Source: Fragilaria crotonensis
Lineage: Eukaryota > Bacillariophyta > Fragilariophyceae > Fragilariales > Fragilariaceae
Assembly (NCBI GenBank): GCA_022925895.1
Contig: JAKSYS010000147.1
Coordinates: 1-64,000, forward strand
Length of the DNA stretch: 64,000 nucleotides
Direction: 5' to 3'
In this document: positions 1 through 9,737 of the stretch, in pieces
Layout of the letters: every line of letters begins with the position of its first letter
Position numbering within the stretch: the stretch's first letter is position 1
The notes under the pieces: model-generated
Seen by the model: the letters and a program-made list of their open reading frames with translations, nothing else
What the model was told of the DNA's origin: nothing
Databases searched by the model: none
Program-made: the position numbers and the translations under genes

Positions 1-484
1 GGTCACATCAAACATCTAAAACAAGAGCATTGTGAGTTGTGAGATGTCCTCTACTACTCATATGGACGACACTACTAGTACCAGGTACGTTATTACGCCG
101 ACTCCCGAATACATTACGACGGGTTCCTTAAGTACAGTACATATACTTGCCTACCTGGTACTCCTAGTTCTTGTACGACGACCAGTTGTCCAAAATGACT
201 CTTGGTCTCATTGCTGATTATAGTTATGTTGCATGTTGTATGTACCCTGGTACTATAGTACCACAGACATTCGTGTTTGAAGTGATGGTACATTGTCCCG
301 CCATATCACAGTGTGTCACGTTGTCCAGTTCACGTGCATCCTTTTAGTTGGACTGAGCGTTTTGTTCATCGAATTCTCCATTCTCCTTCACAGTGCAGCA
401 GAGCGGAGCCAAAGGAAGTCACCAATTGTCCTCACTACTGTACACTGACGGCTGGCAACATCAGCTCATGATATATAAAGATAG
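1..484. other. Left-edge spacer, no gene seen
   Basis: I see no supportable coding region here. The stretch holds many short words built on GTAC and its relatives (for example ccaggtacg and gtacagtacat around 80-145), a texture that recurs in most spacers of this window. Short open frames on both strands have no recognisable composition. Confidence 0.5.
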
Positions 485-2026
485 CATAGTTTCCACGATG
501 CTCCGCCAAACACATTGTGGCCTGACGAGGCTCCCAAAGTGAAGGAAACCCGATCAAAATGTGTCATTTCATTCGTCTGTTTGATGCTATGTGGAATTAT
601 TGTTGTGATTGTAGTTATCCTCGGACGGAAACCAGGGAAGTTCCAGTTGATCGCTCCCAACCAAAGGCGATACCCCGCTGAAGACGACCTCTTTGAATCT
701 TGCAATTTGGACGATCTACTTTTCAAATGTACTGCAGGCACCCAAAGCCTCAGCAAGTCTGTACCAACTTGCCTCGCGGAAACATTCTTCAAGTACCAGA
801 CCAGTTGGGTCCATGATATTGATCCAGACTTTGATGCAACAAACATGGACGCGTGCGAAACAGCAAACAAGGCCCTCATGGTTGTTGCACTGTACGCTCA
901 ACGACGCGTGGTTAGTGAAATCGACTTGAAGAACATTTATGGGTTGGCATCGTATTTCTTCCTACTCAATGGAAGAATTGGCCGATAAGTTTCTCATGGT
1001 TGTCGGAGAAACCTGTGAGGGAATGGTCAGGTGTGGAAGTTAATGATTTAGGAGAAGTCGTGGCGATCAATTTGCGGCAGCTTGATATTTATGGGATCCT
1101 TCCAACGTTACCCGCGCTCGGAACTTTGAAATCGCTCGACCTCTCCTTGAATATGATTCAGGGTAATCTTCCTATGAACCTGGGAATGCTGGAGTTCTAC
1201 ATTTGGAAAATAACATGTTCAATGGAACGCTTCCGGAAATCTGGACGAATTCGACGCACTTGAGGAGAATACGGTGGGTTCAACCTTCTGACTGGTACCT
1301 TGCCAACGTCATTTGGCACGATGACAAGTTAGAGGAGCTTAGCATTCCTGCGAACGAAATCAGTGGGACCATTCCGTCGGAAATTGGGGATGCTATTCAT
1401 TACAGAATTGGATGTTCGACACAATGTTTTCGAAGGTCTTATTCCCAGCGAAATCGGTGGCATCGAGAGACTAAAATATCTCGATCTCGGGGCGAACTCT
1501 TTTGCAGAAGGCACTTTTCCTGAGGAGATCCTAAATTTGACCAATGTTGTCAATCTAGGTTTGTCTGCGTGTTCCTGGTGGGAACTCTTTCATCGGCGCT
1601 TGGTAATCTGGTGAATCTTTCTTATGTGGAATTCGACATGAACAAGTTACATGGTTGGCTACCATCGGAACTAGGGTTGCTTTCGAACGTGATACATATG
1701 GATTTCTCATTAAATCAACTGAGTGGGACGCTACCATCCGAGCTCGGGCGTCTGTTAAATGCAGAAATGCTTGATTTTAGCGGCAATCTGCTGAATGGGA
1801 CGCTGCCGACAGACTTTGGTAACCTTGTAAACTTGACGCCTTCCTCTTCTCGGGAAACGGATTCGTCGGTTACATTCCTGATGAGATCTGTGGGCTGTGG
1901 GAGAGGGGGAGGATGCAAGTTCTTGGAGATGTTTTTGATGCCACGAGCTGCGATCGTGACACTTTTGGCGAGGCTATTTGCCCGTATCTAGAGTGCTGTC
2001 CAAGATGTCCAGGATTCGTTCCATAG
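485..2026 (+). pseudogene. Decayed LRR transmembrane protein
   Basis: Reading across all three + frames gives a diatom-type leucine-rich-repeat protein. First comes a transmembrane helix (CVISFVCLMLCGIIVVIVV, about 555-615). Then a short LRR cap follows (NWPISFSWLSEKPVREWSG, about 976-1035), and then repeats of the form LxxLxLxxNxxxGxLPxxLG (GTLPTSFGTM, GTIPSEIG, GWLPSELG, GTLPSELG). It ends in a Cys-rich tail (CPYLECCPRCPGFVP, stop at 2024-2026). The frame changes at least six times in 1.5 kb without credible introns, and no ATG lies in the frame of the first segment after the stop at 482. In diatoms this family is large and its ligands are unknown. Because neighbouring genes show only a few slips each, I call this a true pseudogene. 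A badly sequenced but functional gene is the alternative. Confidence 0.7.
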
Positions 2027-2897
2027 ATATTCCTACCACAATGCTGAAGTACACAGTGAAAGCTTATACTCTCTTATGCAGAGACTCTCCTACTAGTAGG
2101 AGAGAGAGCGGACAGACGTGAAGGATTGCACATCGAAATTCGGACCACCAAATAGTTAGTAGTACTTCTCGCGCCAACCGTAGGAAGACTAAGGTTGACA
2201 ATGTATCAATCTATGCATATATGTATGTCATACGATGTTGAATGGTTCCAGGTACCAGGTACTGTATGACATACAAGGTACAAGTACTCGGATTATTAAC
2301 TACTGTAGTAATCCAGTACTGGTAGTAAGATGCATCTGATAGTGTGGCACCTGGTCTGATCTCTGAACGGTAGACATAGTGCGGCTATGACCGGAATGAC
2401 CGCTGTGACCTATGACCAATGATCGCGGCCATTAACATATACGGATGATTGTTAGGAATGACGTCATCAGTTTTGGCATTGAAGACCGGCAAATAGGCAC
2501 CAAATGACCTCATTCCTGTCGGTAGAAACCCGGAGGTCCTTCTGACGAGCCTTCACTTCATGTAAAAAGTAAATGGTATTATGAATCGCTCTAGTATTGT
2601 AGGACATTTATAACCAAAACGCATCAATATGACATACGACGTATGACGAATGACGATAGACTTATCGTTTCCATATATGACTCTTGACATTGTCGATAAT
2701 GATGGATTTGAGTATCACAGGTTCAGTGTTCTACTGTGACTTTTTTTGGAGTTCACGATTATCACTACGTTGCTGACGACAACCCTTAAACGGCACTCAA
2801 ATTAATGTTTCATGTGAGATTGAGTGTAGTCTGTAGTCCTCGTTTGAGTTGATTTCATTACTCTCGCATCTCGAACGGTCCCAAATTTGAAGCCAGA
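2027..2897. other. Spacer with TGAC and GTAC words
   Basis: No gene is seen. The stretch contains clustered TGAC words (around 2380-2520 and 2625-2700), a perfect CRE-like palindrome TGACGTCA at 2459-2466, and the string accaggtactgtatgacat near 2254, which has close relatives in spacers at 13.0 and 46.8 kb. Confidence 0.4.
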
Positions 2898-4119
2898 ATG
2901 GACACTGTGAAGAATAATCTGGGCTTTGTAGTCGTCCCAAGGAAGGAAACCACTAGTAGATTACTTGCGTTCCAAGACTCTTTTCGAGGATTCTTAGACG
3001 GGTCAGAGTTTATGGCAACCAATTGTCCTCCAGCCCAGGATTCGTTTGATTTCCTGTCGTCAGTTGTTGAAGCCAAAGATGAAGCCCAGAAAATGGAGGC
3101 GGCCATGTGCAACGCCAGAAAAATGGCAAGAGAATGCAGTTTGCAAACTATTGGATCCTACCAGCCATACGACGTTGCAGATCCAAATACTTGGAACAGA
3201 AAACAGAAAAAGAAGAAAAGGCGAGAATCTGCTGGACTCCTGAGCGCTCCTGTAAGCAACAGGCCCACAAGAAAAATTCCACACCGCAAGTTCGGAGATG
3301 GTCGCCGCATCAACAGGTCAAAAGAACAGGCGTGCTTCTGCACCCACCTCGTCGTTGTATGCGTGTGATCAAGAGCCTAAAGCTGACAGCACTGAAGAAG
3401 ATGGCCGGAAAATCAAGGATGGCAGAAGAAGTGGACGCAAATCTTTGCATAGATCTTATTCCCCCTCACGTAATGCGAGCGGAAAAAGGGAAAAGCGTTC
3501 GCGTCGGGTGCCCAAGGCCACCACGATATCGGACAACGAGGTGCATGATGCCCCCCAAGACTGCCAATCCGAAGGAAATGATGTTGCCATTAATCTTGAT
3601 TGTGCCTCATTGACCGCGAGTTCGTCATGGACGAACGAAGACACCATAAACCTCAGATTTGATGACCTTCACTTGACGCATGAAGATCGATCCCCAGAAA
3701 CCAGGAAGCGTAGCGAACTGGAAGTTTATCGGTCTGATCAATCAATTTCTGTTTGTAGCAAGACATCGAAGGAGAACGAATGCCATTCAAGCCAGCCTTC
3801 CTCTGCGGAAAGTTCTGCGATGCTGCAGCTGGAGTTGAAAGAGAAAATGCTGCAGGAGCGACTAGTCGAAACCGCACGTAGGCTGTCAGCGCTGAACAAG
3901 AAGAAGAGATTTCTCCATCATGACTCTAATACAGCTCCCACCTCCATAACCGATCTCTGTCGCCGTATGACCTCATCGGAGCCGGCGGACGTGAATTTGA
4001 AAGCTGAGAGACGACGTCAGAGTTACAGCACGCAGTCCCCGGTAGCTGCATCAAGTGCAGATGCCTCAAATGGCAGAACAAGTTTGTGGGGAGTGAGGCG
4101 ACAAAGCTGCGATGTTTAG
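2898..4119 (+). CDS. Unknown basic, low-complexity protein, two frames
   Basis: I do not recognise this protein. The first part (ATG at 2898, frame open to 3368) has an ordered-looking start and a Lys/Arg-rich stretch (RKQKKKKRRESAG). The second part is in another frame, open from 3256 to the stop at 4119, and is Ser/Arg/Glu-rich. Its only likely structured element is a coiled coil (LELKEKMLQERLVETARRL, about 3830-3890). The two parts overlap and probably form one protein. Either a one-base slip lies near 3290-3330, or a very short intron starts at the GTAAG at 3252; ending it after the AG at 3296-3297 (46 nt) would restore the frame, but that acceptor has no pyrimidine tract. Basic clusters suggest a nuclear protein, by inference only. 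A CRE-like site lies about 430 bp upstream. Confidence 0.5.
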
Positions 4120-4288
4120 TTCGGTGGGAACGATTGTAGTTGTCGATTTCGAATCGAGTAGACTACCCAATTTGTGGATTATGTACTAGATAATTCATGC
4201 CAGAAGAATTTCAAAATGTTTACATCTATTTTGGAGTGTGCCATGATGTATAGACGGGGACGGTCTTGATATTGTCGATTGTAACTAC

Positions 4289-4304
4289 CTATTCTTCCTC
4301 GTCA

Positions 4305-4337
<33 letters not shown>

Positions 4338-6006
4338 CCCTCTTCTTCGATCTCACTATCCTCCTCATCCTCATCCTCTTCATCGTCGTCTTGGTTGTTC
4401 TCGCCATTTTCGTCAATGGATTTACAATTAACATGCCACGTCCGTGTATCGTCATCGCTGGCCTTCGCCCATCGCGGCTTTGTATACGGAGGGTTTATAT
4501 GTCTGGAATGTACTGCAAACTGTACAAACGAAATTTCGCGTGCTCCTTTTTTCCGAAGGTCTTCGTTGATCATGTTACAAAGAGATCTTCCCATCGGTTT
4601 CACGAGAGCCTTTCCAAACTGATGCCACTCATCACCGATACCCTTTTCCCAGCGAGTAGATGGGTATTCGTGGGTAAATCCTTCAAGAAGCTCGTCTGAA
4701 AAGTTGTCGAAGAGGACCTCTTCTCCCGTCTTGATGAACCGGTAAAGATTTAAGGATTCCCACGTTTCGCGGTCTTGCGGGTCGCCTTCTTTGCTTGGAC
4801 GCCAACCTAGAATCATTGTGAAGGGGCATTCACGCGGTGCACCAGACCACATATTCCAATCCGAATTAAAGAATCCGTAGCTATCGGCCAATTCAGAATG
4901 ACCAAACCGGTCAGAGATCCATCCACGCGATGCCGCCCAGGTTATGACCAACAGGTACAGAAGACAGAGAGCCATGATGTTTGAAATGGCTTCTAAAATG
5001 CTTAAGGAGGGTAGTGCATGCTTGCCGTCCTTGACCTTGTCGTCGTGATCCTTGTCAAGCTTTTGTCAAGGAGCCTATCCCATATATGCGTAGGGATCCA
5101 GATCACTTGAATGAAACATCAATCTGTATCCAGTGCGGGATATTTATGATCTGGCCAATGCCAAAATGAAGCAAGAAAAGTGGGATGGCTCCCAAGTGCG
5201 AATATTGTTGATTGAAAACGAAACAGATCAAGGGACATACAAGCTCCACCAAGAACCCCGAAAAGGTCATGAATTGATTGAGTAGAGGTGTGGTGCGAAT
5301 GACATCTGAAACAAAGCTCTTGAATACACCACCACCATTTGATGCATAGTGGACAAGAGGAAGTTGGGCCACATCAATCCGAGACACCGCCTTCGATTAG
5401 TTCGGTCACGGTAAACGAGTCAAATGTTCGGTTGAAAAAGCAACCCAAATACATCATGACGATTTGCAATGTTAAACAAAGACACGCGATGCTGCTGACT
5501 TGATTGTTCATGTATTCAGTTTGAACGGCAGGTTTCTGCCTCCTTGCCAAATAGGCGTCTACACTCCACACTTGCGAGCACGGGAGCAAGCACATGCAGA
5601 GAAGTAGCTGTGTCAGCAAACAATCACTTCCGTCAACCAAAGTAGCAGCTTTCGATTGGAGAGCAGCATTCATTACCAGCATGACGGGAAGCACCCAGCG
5701 AGCCTTGAATCCAACGAGGAGGAAGACGGCAAGGATCGCGAAAGCCGTGAAGAATGCAATTTCTCCCTCGACGGAACGTCTGGTGAAGAAAAAGGGGAAT
5801 ACCCAAGGAAGCTTGTAGTCCATATCAGTTGTGACCGTGTGCGTTTCGTAGGACTGCCCAGGCGGAGATGAAGTGTACCATGCGAGATCGTATTTGCCGT
5901 TGCTTGTCCGAGAGTAGACATCAAACAATTGCTGGAATCCAAGTAGGATGCGAAAAAGAGCCAGGCTGCGAAGATCCAATACATGAGGCTGTGGACGCCA
6001 TTTCAT
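4289..6006 (-). CDS. HTTM-domain membrane protein with acidic tail
   Basis: This resembles the HTTM domain (the N-terminal membrane domain of vitamin-K-dependent gamma-carboxylase). It opens with LDLRSLALFRILLGFQQLFD and has several hydrophobic helices, for example AFFTAFAILAVFLLVGFKA and SIACLCLTLQIVMMYLGCFF. Next comes a segment matching the family's xxYALxxD...LTFxxLxxELVxPL region (HYASNGG to FSGFLVELVCPLICF), and then LLHFGIGQIINIPHW. The last part (LPSLSILEAISNIMALC...) runs into a soluble C-terminus ending in about 30 Asp/Glu residues. The frame slips by one near 5380. Between about 5105 and 5052 the frame is closed and an intron is likely (possible donor gtgatct next to 5103). In other organisms HTTM proteins are multi-pass membrane proteins; the substrate here is unknown. 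A full carboxylase domain is not visible. Confidence 0.72.
4290..4400. repeat. Purine/pyrimidine triplet microsatellite, coding
   Basis: A (TCC/TCG)n tract on the + strand encodes the Asp/Glu tail of the HTTM protein on the - strand. It is a likely site of length variation. Confidence 0.7.
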
Positions 6007-6971
6007 GATGAATGATAGCTATCGCAGAGCTGTTGAAGTTTGGTTCAAGTAATGCTCCCTCGGTGTTATCTTGGTTTTACATAGCAGACACAATTTGGAT
6101 CGGCGACCAGTAATCCGTGAGGGGTGCAATAAGTGTGCACACGCTCCCTGTCGAATCTTGGACCATGTGCTTCATGTACTCGGAGTCCCGCATTAAGTAA
6201 GGCTAATACAAATCTCCGTTTAAAGTTTAAAGATTAAAAAACGCGGCCCGGTTCGTTCTTGTACCAGGGTACCCAAAAGGGGCGTCTGACTGTCTGAGGG
6301 ATAATCGAGAATAGGCGGCGTCTTGCATTGGGATCCGCGACCTCACTCGTTCAAACGACGTGAAATGTGCCTACAGTACCTGTACGGAATATGTATGTAC
6401 CCTAACCGCCACTTGTATCAGTTATCGGCATCAGATTACATCATTACATGCACCCACTTGGCTTGGACACCGACCGTGGCGATACATGTGGTGGTCTACT
6501 TGAGGGAGTACTACTAGCTAGCGACGAGGCGTAGGCTCATTTATGCATATTATAAATGATGAGAATGCCAAATTACTCTATACTAGCTAGAGTAGGAAAT
6601 TGTGAAACTCGCAACACCCACTGGTGGCATGCAATCATATGCATAACTTCAGCGCCATTTGTCACGTGCCCCTCATGCCGTGTTGAACATAGAACACAGC
6701 CTGTTGTATACTATGGGAACGATACATCCCGAACCAAACTTCGGGGCTGCATGAGAGAATTGACTGCTGATCTACGATCCGAGCAAATGTAGTGCTGGAT
6801 GGAGCGGCGAATGCAGGATTGGGTCAGATCTCGGACAGCGGCAATCAGTAAACTTCTGAAATCACCGAAGAAGCGAAATTTCCAGAGGAATTCAATGGGC
6901 AAGCAACTATAAGACCTGAGGTGCGGGGAATAGCAGAATACATGAATGAAAAAGGTGTGCAAGCTGAGCAA
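6007..6971. other. Spacer, no gene seen
   Basis: Intergenic DNA lies between the start of the HTTM gene and the end of the BTB gene. Short open frames on both strands show no conserved-looking composition. The HTTM promoter should lie in its left part. Confidence 0.4.
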
Positions 6972-8084
6972 TCATGTCGGACGATCACCCTGGTCGCCAT
7001 GAATGCGAAATCGCAGTGCGTGCAAATCAATTTGGTCACCAGCTGGTCCCACTCTGTCTCTCAATTCAGCAACCCTGACAGCTGCTTGGCGACGACGAAC
7101 CATGCGCCCATGGGCAGCGCCATGTCGACGTATCTCAGCCATTTCTACTCTGGCTTCATTGAGTTGTTGTCGAAAGTTGCGGACGCGGCCCAACCCAGCG
7201 AGAATACTTTGGCGCCTGGCAACACGTTCGGGCGTGTCACCATCGGAGCCGGCATTGCCAGAGATGCCACCGTGTGTTGGGTCCTTGTTGAGGGCCGCCA
7301 ACTTGAAACTCTGAGCTAGAAAGTCAAGAAATAGTGGGTTTGATCTCAAGCTGTCGTCATCGTTCCTTTCTGCCACACCATGAGGAAGTTGGGCTTTGAC
7401 TGCCTTCCACAAATCAACGTCAAATTCCTTGGACCAGAAAGCCGCCATGCGAGTCAAGGCGTCTGTCGTCAGGAGCTCAGGGCACGCCGTAACCACAATC
7501 TGAAGCTCCTCCCTCATGGCCGCTCGCGTTCGGGGAAGATCATAGGTATCCGCAAGTTCCGTCCATCCGAGAATGTCCGAAAGAGTTTCCTTTCTTTGGT
7601 CCAAAGAGAGATGGTCTGATTCGTGATAACCATGCTTGAAAAGTTGCAATGAGGAGCAAAGTTGTTGATCGCTCTCGTGTAGCAGTTTCGTCATTCCAAA
7701 TTCGTGAAACCAAGGCAAGATTGCCTTGGCATTTTCCTTGTTAATACTGACCAAGTCAGCTGTCGACACCGATCGCGGCTCTAAAAAGGGATAAAAGAGC
7801 TTCCATTCCTCAGGATCCTTGTCCGGGAATTCAATCTTCTTTTTTCGAGATTCTTGCATGCCAGAAGAAAGCATTGTATCAAAGTAATCGGAAGCATAGC
7901 AGAGGATGAAACTGTGGTGTTTGAATGACTTCCCCCCGACCACAACTTCCACATCTGGTTCACCAAGACAACGTCGGTGGAGCGGAGGAGGAAATTCTGA
8001 ATCCACGGGAGCTCTTGTGGCCGGTGTGGCATCACGTCTGCGCTTTCGCAATCGCAAATTAACAACTGATGAAGGGGCAATCAT
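6972..8084 (-). CDS. BTB/POZ-domain protein
   Basis: A 370-residue frame from a clear ATG at 8084. After a basic N-terminus (LRLRKRRRD) comes a BTB/POZ domain at about residues 42-145: PDVEVVVGGKSFKHHSFIL, then CYASDYFDTMLSSGMQES, then IEFPDKDPEEWKLFYPFLEP. Next is a BACK-like helical stretch (ILGWTELADTYDLPRTRAAM, about 195-225). BTB proteins dimerise and often act as substrate adaptors of cullin-3 ubiquitin ligases; the partner here cannot be read. The last 50 residues are unusually Arg-rich. A different - frame over 6845-7039 (LICTHCDFAF...) looks at least as protein-like, so the true C-terminus may lie further left after one frame slip. Confidence 0.8.
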   Translation of the reverse strand: MIAPSSVVNLRLRKRRRDATPATRAPVDSEFPPPLHRRCLGEPDVEVVVGGKSFKHHSFILCYASDYFDTMLSSGMQESRKKKIEFPDKDPEEWKLFYPFLEPRSVSTADLVSINKENAKAILPWFHEFGMTKLLHESDQQLCSSLQLFKHGYHESDHLSLDQRKETLSDILGWTELADTYDLPRTRAAMREELQIVVTACPELLTTDALTRMAAFWSKEFDVDLWKAVKAQLPHGVAERNDDDSLRSNPLFLDFLAQSFKLAALNKDPTHGGISGNAGSDGDTPERVARRQSILAGLGRVRNFRQQLNEARVEMAEIRRHGAAHGRMVRRRQAAVRVAELRDRVGPAGDQIDLHALRFRIHGDQGDRPT

Positions 8085-8878
8085 TAATAGAATTGTTGCA
8101 ACAGAATAATGTCAACGAACTAGATCTAATTGATGGGCGAAACTACGAACGGAATGATGAAATGTTGATGTCCTCGCCTGTCGCCGCCGTGAACAATTCT
8201 GATGCGAATAAAAGCGAACGAACTGATGTGTGTGAAATACGAAATCCTTGACATGATGTATGACGACTGGGCGAGTGATTACTGTGATCTGCTGCGTGGG
8301 GTTTGGGAGAGTGACGTACAGTACAGCATCTATGTGCGTTATTGGGATCGTACTTGAGTCGTCATCGGAGTTCGTATTGCTGTTCTGGACTACTACAATA
8401 CTCGAAGTACAGCACCATGACGTATCATATACTGTATACATTATACTACGTAGTATATATCATACGAGTGTGTAACGTTCGTATGTACTACATACTTCAA
8501 AACAGTGTAGCTATTCATATAGTCAGCACTTGAGTACAGTACTTGTACTGTACTACCAGGTACAAGGTACAAGTGCCAGTACCAGCACTTATTCCTTACC
8601 ATGCTGGAATACTATAGCACCCCTGTTGGAGAAGGACACGGGCATAGTGCCCAGAGGATACTACAGACTACAGACTACAGTCTACAGTACCACACAGTAG
8701 TACTCTAGCACTTACAACTTACAACCGTACTTGTACCAGTTATGTCTTGACACGGATCCGACGATTGACCAGACCTGGCGGCACAATGAGGTTGGCTTTT
8801 GCTTCCTGCTCAGATCTCTGAATCTGCACAACGCTGTGCACACATCGCAGCCATTCTAGCCTAGCAACTATCGACAGA
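8085..8878. other. Spacer rich in GTAC words
   Basis: No gene is seen. The stretch 8400-8740 is packed with direct and inverted GTAC words (gtacagtacttgtactgtac, accaggtacaaggtac) and the triplicated string actacagactacagtctaca. It separates the divergent BTB and tautomerase-like genes, so both promoters should lie here. Confidence 0.45.
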
Positions 8879-9202
8879 ATGCCATTCGTCCACATCACTT
8901 GGCTCCCAAAGACGTGTCGCAACGCAGCTGTTCGCAAGGAAGTTGCTGATGCTGTTATCAAGGTGAGAAACTGGACTGTCAAGAATTCATCACATACTGC
9001 GCGGAACCTTCTCCCAACACCTCTTGCATTTGTTGTCTAGGCCATGGTCTCGGTCCAAGGTGCTGACATTAGTCCTGAAAACTTGGTTGTTCGCTTCTCC
9101 GAAGCTGTGGATGGATTTCCGCTTCCGAAAGGTCACTCCGAGAGCCCAGAACTTCAAGCTCCGCAAAAGCCTGGTGCAGAAGCATTTCTCAAGGACAAGT
9201 AG
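8879..9202 (+). CDS. Small tautomerase-superfamily (4-OT-like) protein, two exons
   Basis: This two-exon gene encodes 81 residues. Exon 1 is 8879-8962 (28 codons, MPFVHITWLPKTCRNAAVRK...). The intron at 8963-9040 (78 nt) starts GTGAGA and ends in a pyrimidine-rich tract with TCTAG. Exon 2 is 9041-9202, in phase 0, and reads AMVSVQGADISPENLVVRFS then EAVDGFPLPKGH, with stop TAG. After removal of Met the protein would begin with Pro, the catalytic base of the 4-oxalocrotonate tautomerase/MIF superfamily. The beta-alpha-beta length, the R19 region and the PENLVVRFSE strand fit that fold. The C-terminus extends about 20 residues beyond a minimal 4-OT. The substrate is unknown. The frame is intact over the splice, which argues against chance. 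Confidence 0.68.
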
Positions 9203-9737
9203 AACTTGAGAACTTTGAACTGCGAACAGGTGGTCCATCAGTTGTTGGCCGTTCAATCCATTCCCAGGATTTTCAACTGTCAGAGAAGTACTCGGAGTAT
9301 TTTGCAATACTGGTCCAGTTGTCGACATTTTCCTACTCGTTGATCGAGCATTTGATTTACCGGATTAAATTTGTTCAAGTCTGGACGTTAATCATTTCAC
9401 CAGTCCAGGTTTGCAGATACAGAGTCCCTAGTAGAGTAGCTGACACCTGACTCACAATGGTCAACATACATGCATAGTACGTTGCCCATTACCGTGCTAA
9501 ATGGACATCGCCAGAAAGTGTGGCTTCGTGATTTGGTGGTTGTATCATCAGGTTTACATTTCTTCATCCTCCTACACGAGGCTATTGGATGGTAAGAGTT
9601 CCCACCAGCGCAATAGCATAGCAGCCTCGTGCCGTACCAACTTGGTTCAGAGGTATTGTCGCACCATCCCGAAAGCGAGGAATTGAAAGGACATGACACC
9701 TATCAACAACAACGACGAACAACCTATCCTCTTCCGA
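9203..9737. other. Spacer between convergent genes
   Basis: I see no supportable gene between the tautomerase-like gene (+) and the NYN protein gene (-). A 41-codon + frame near 9470-9590 (MHSTLPITVLNGHRQKVW...) has plausible composition but nothing to confirm it. Confidence 0.35.

Noticed and set aside
466-879. Open frame on the - strand overlapping the LRR gene
   Set aside because: The + strand gives a recognisable membrane helix and LRR motifs; the - frame has no sensible composition and is an antisense shadow.
8990-9328. 112-codon - frame opposite the tautomerase-like gene
   Set aside because: It is the antisense shadow of a spliced + gene with consistent intron signals and a family-like product.
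9397-9699. Open frames on both strands between the tautomerase and NYN genes
   Set aside because: No motif and no splice context; spacer-like GTAC words run through them.
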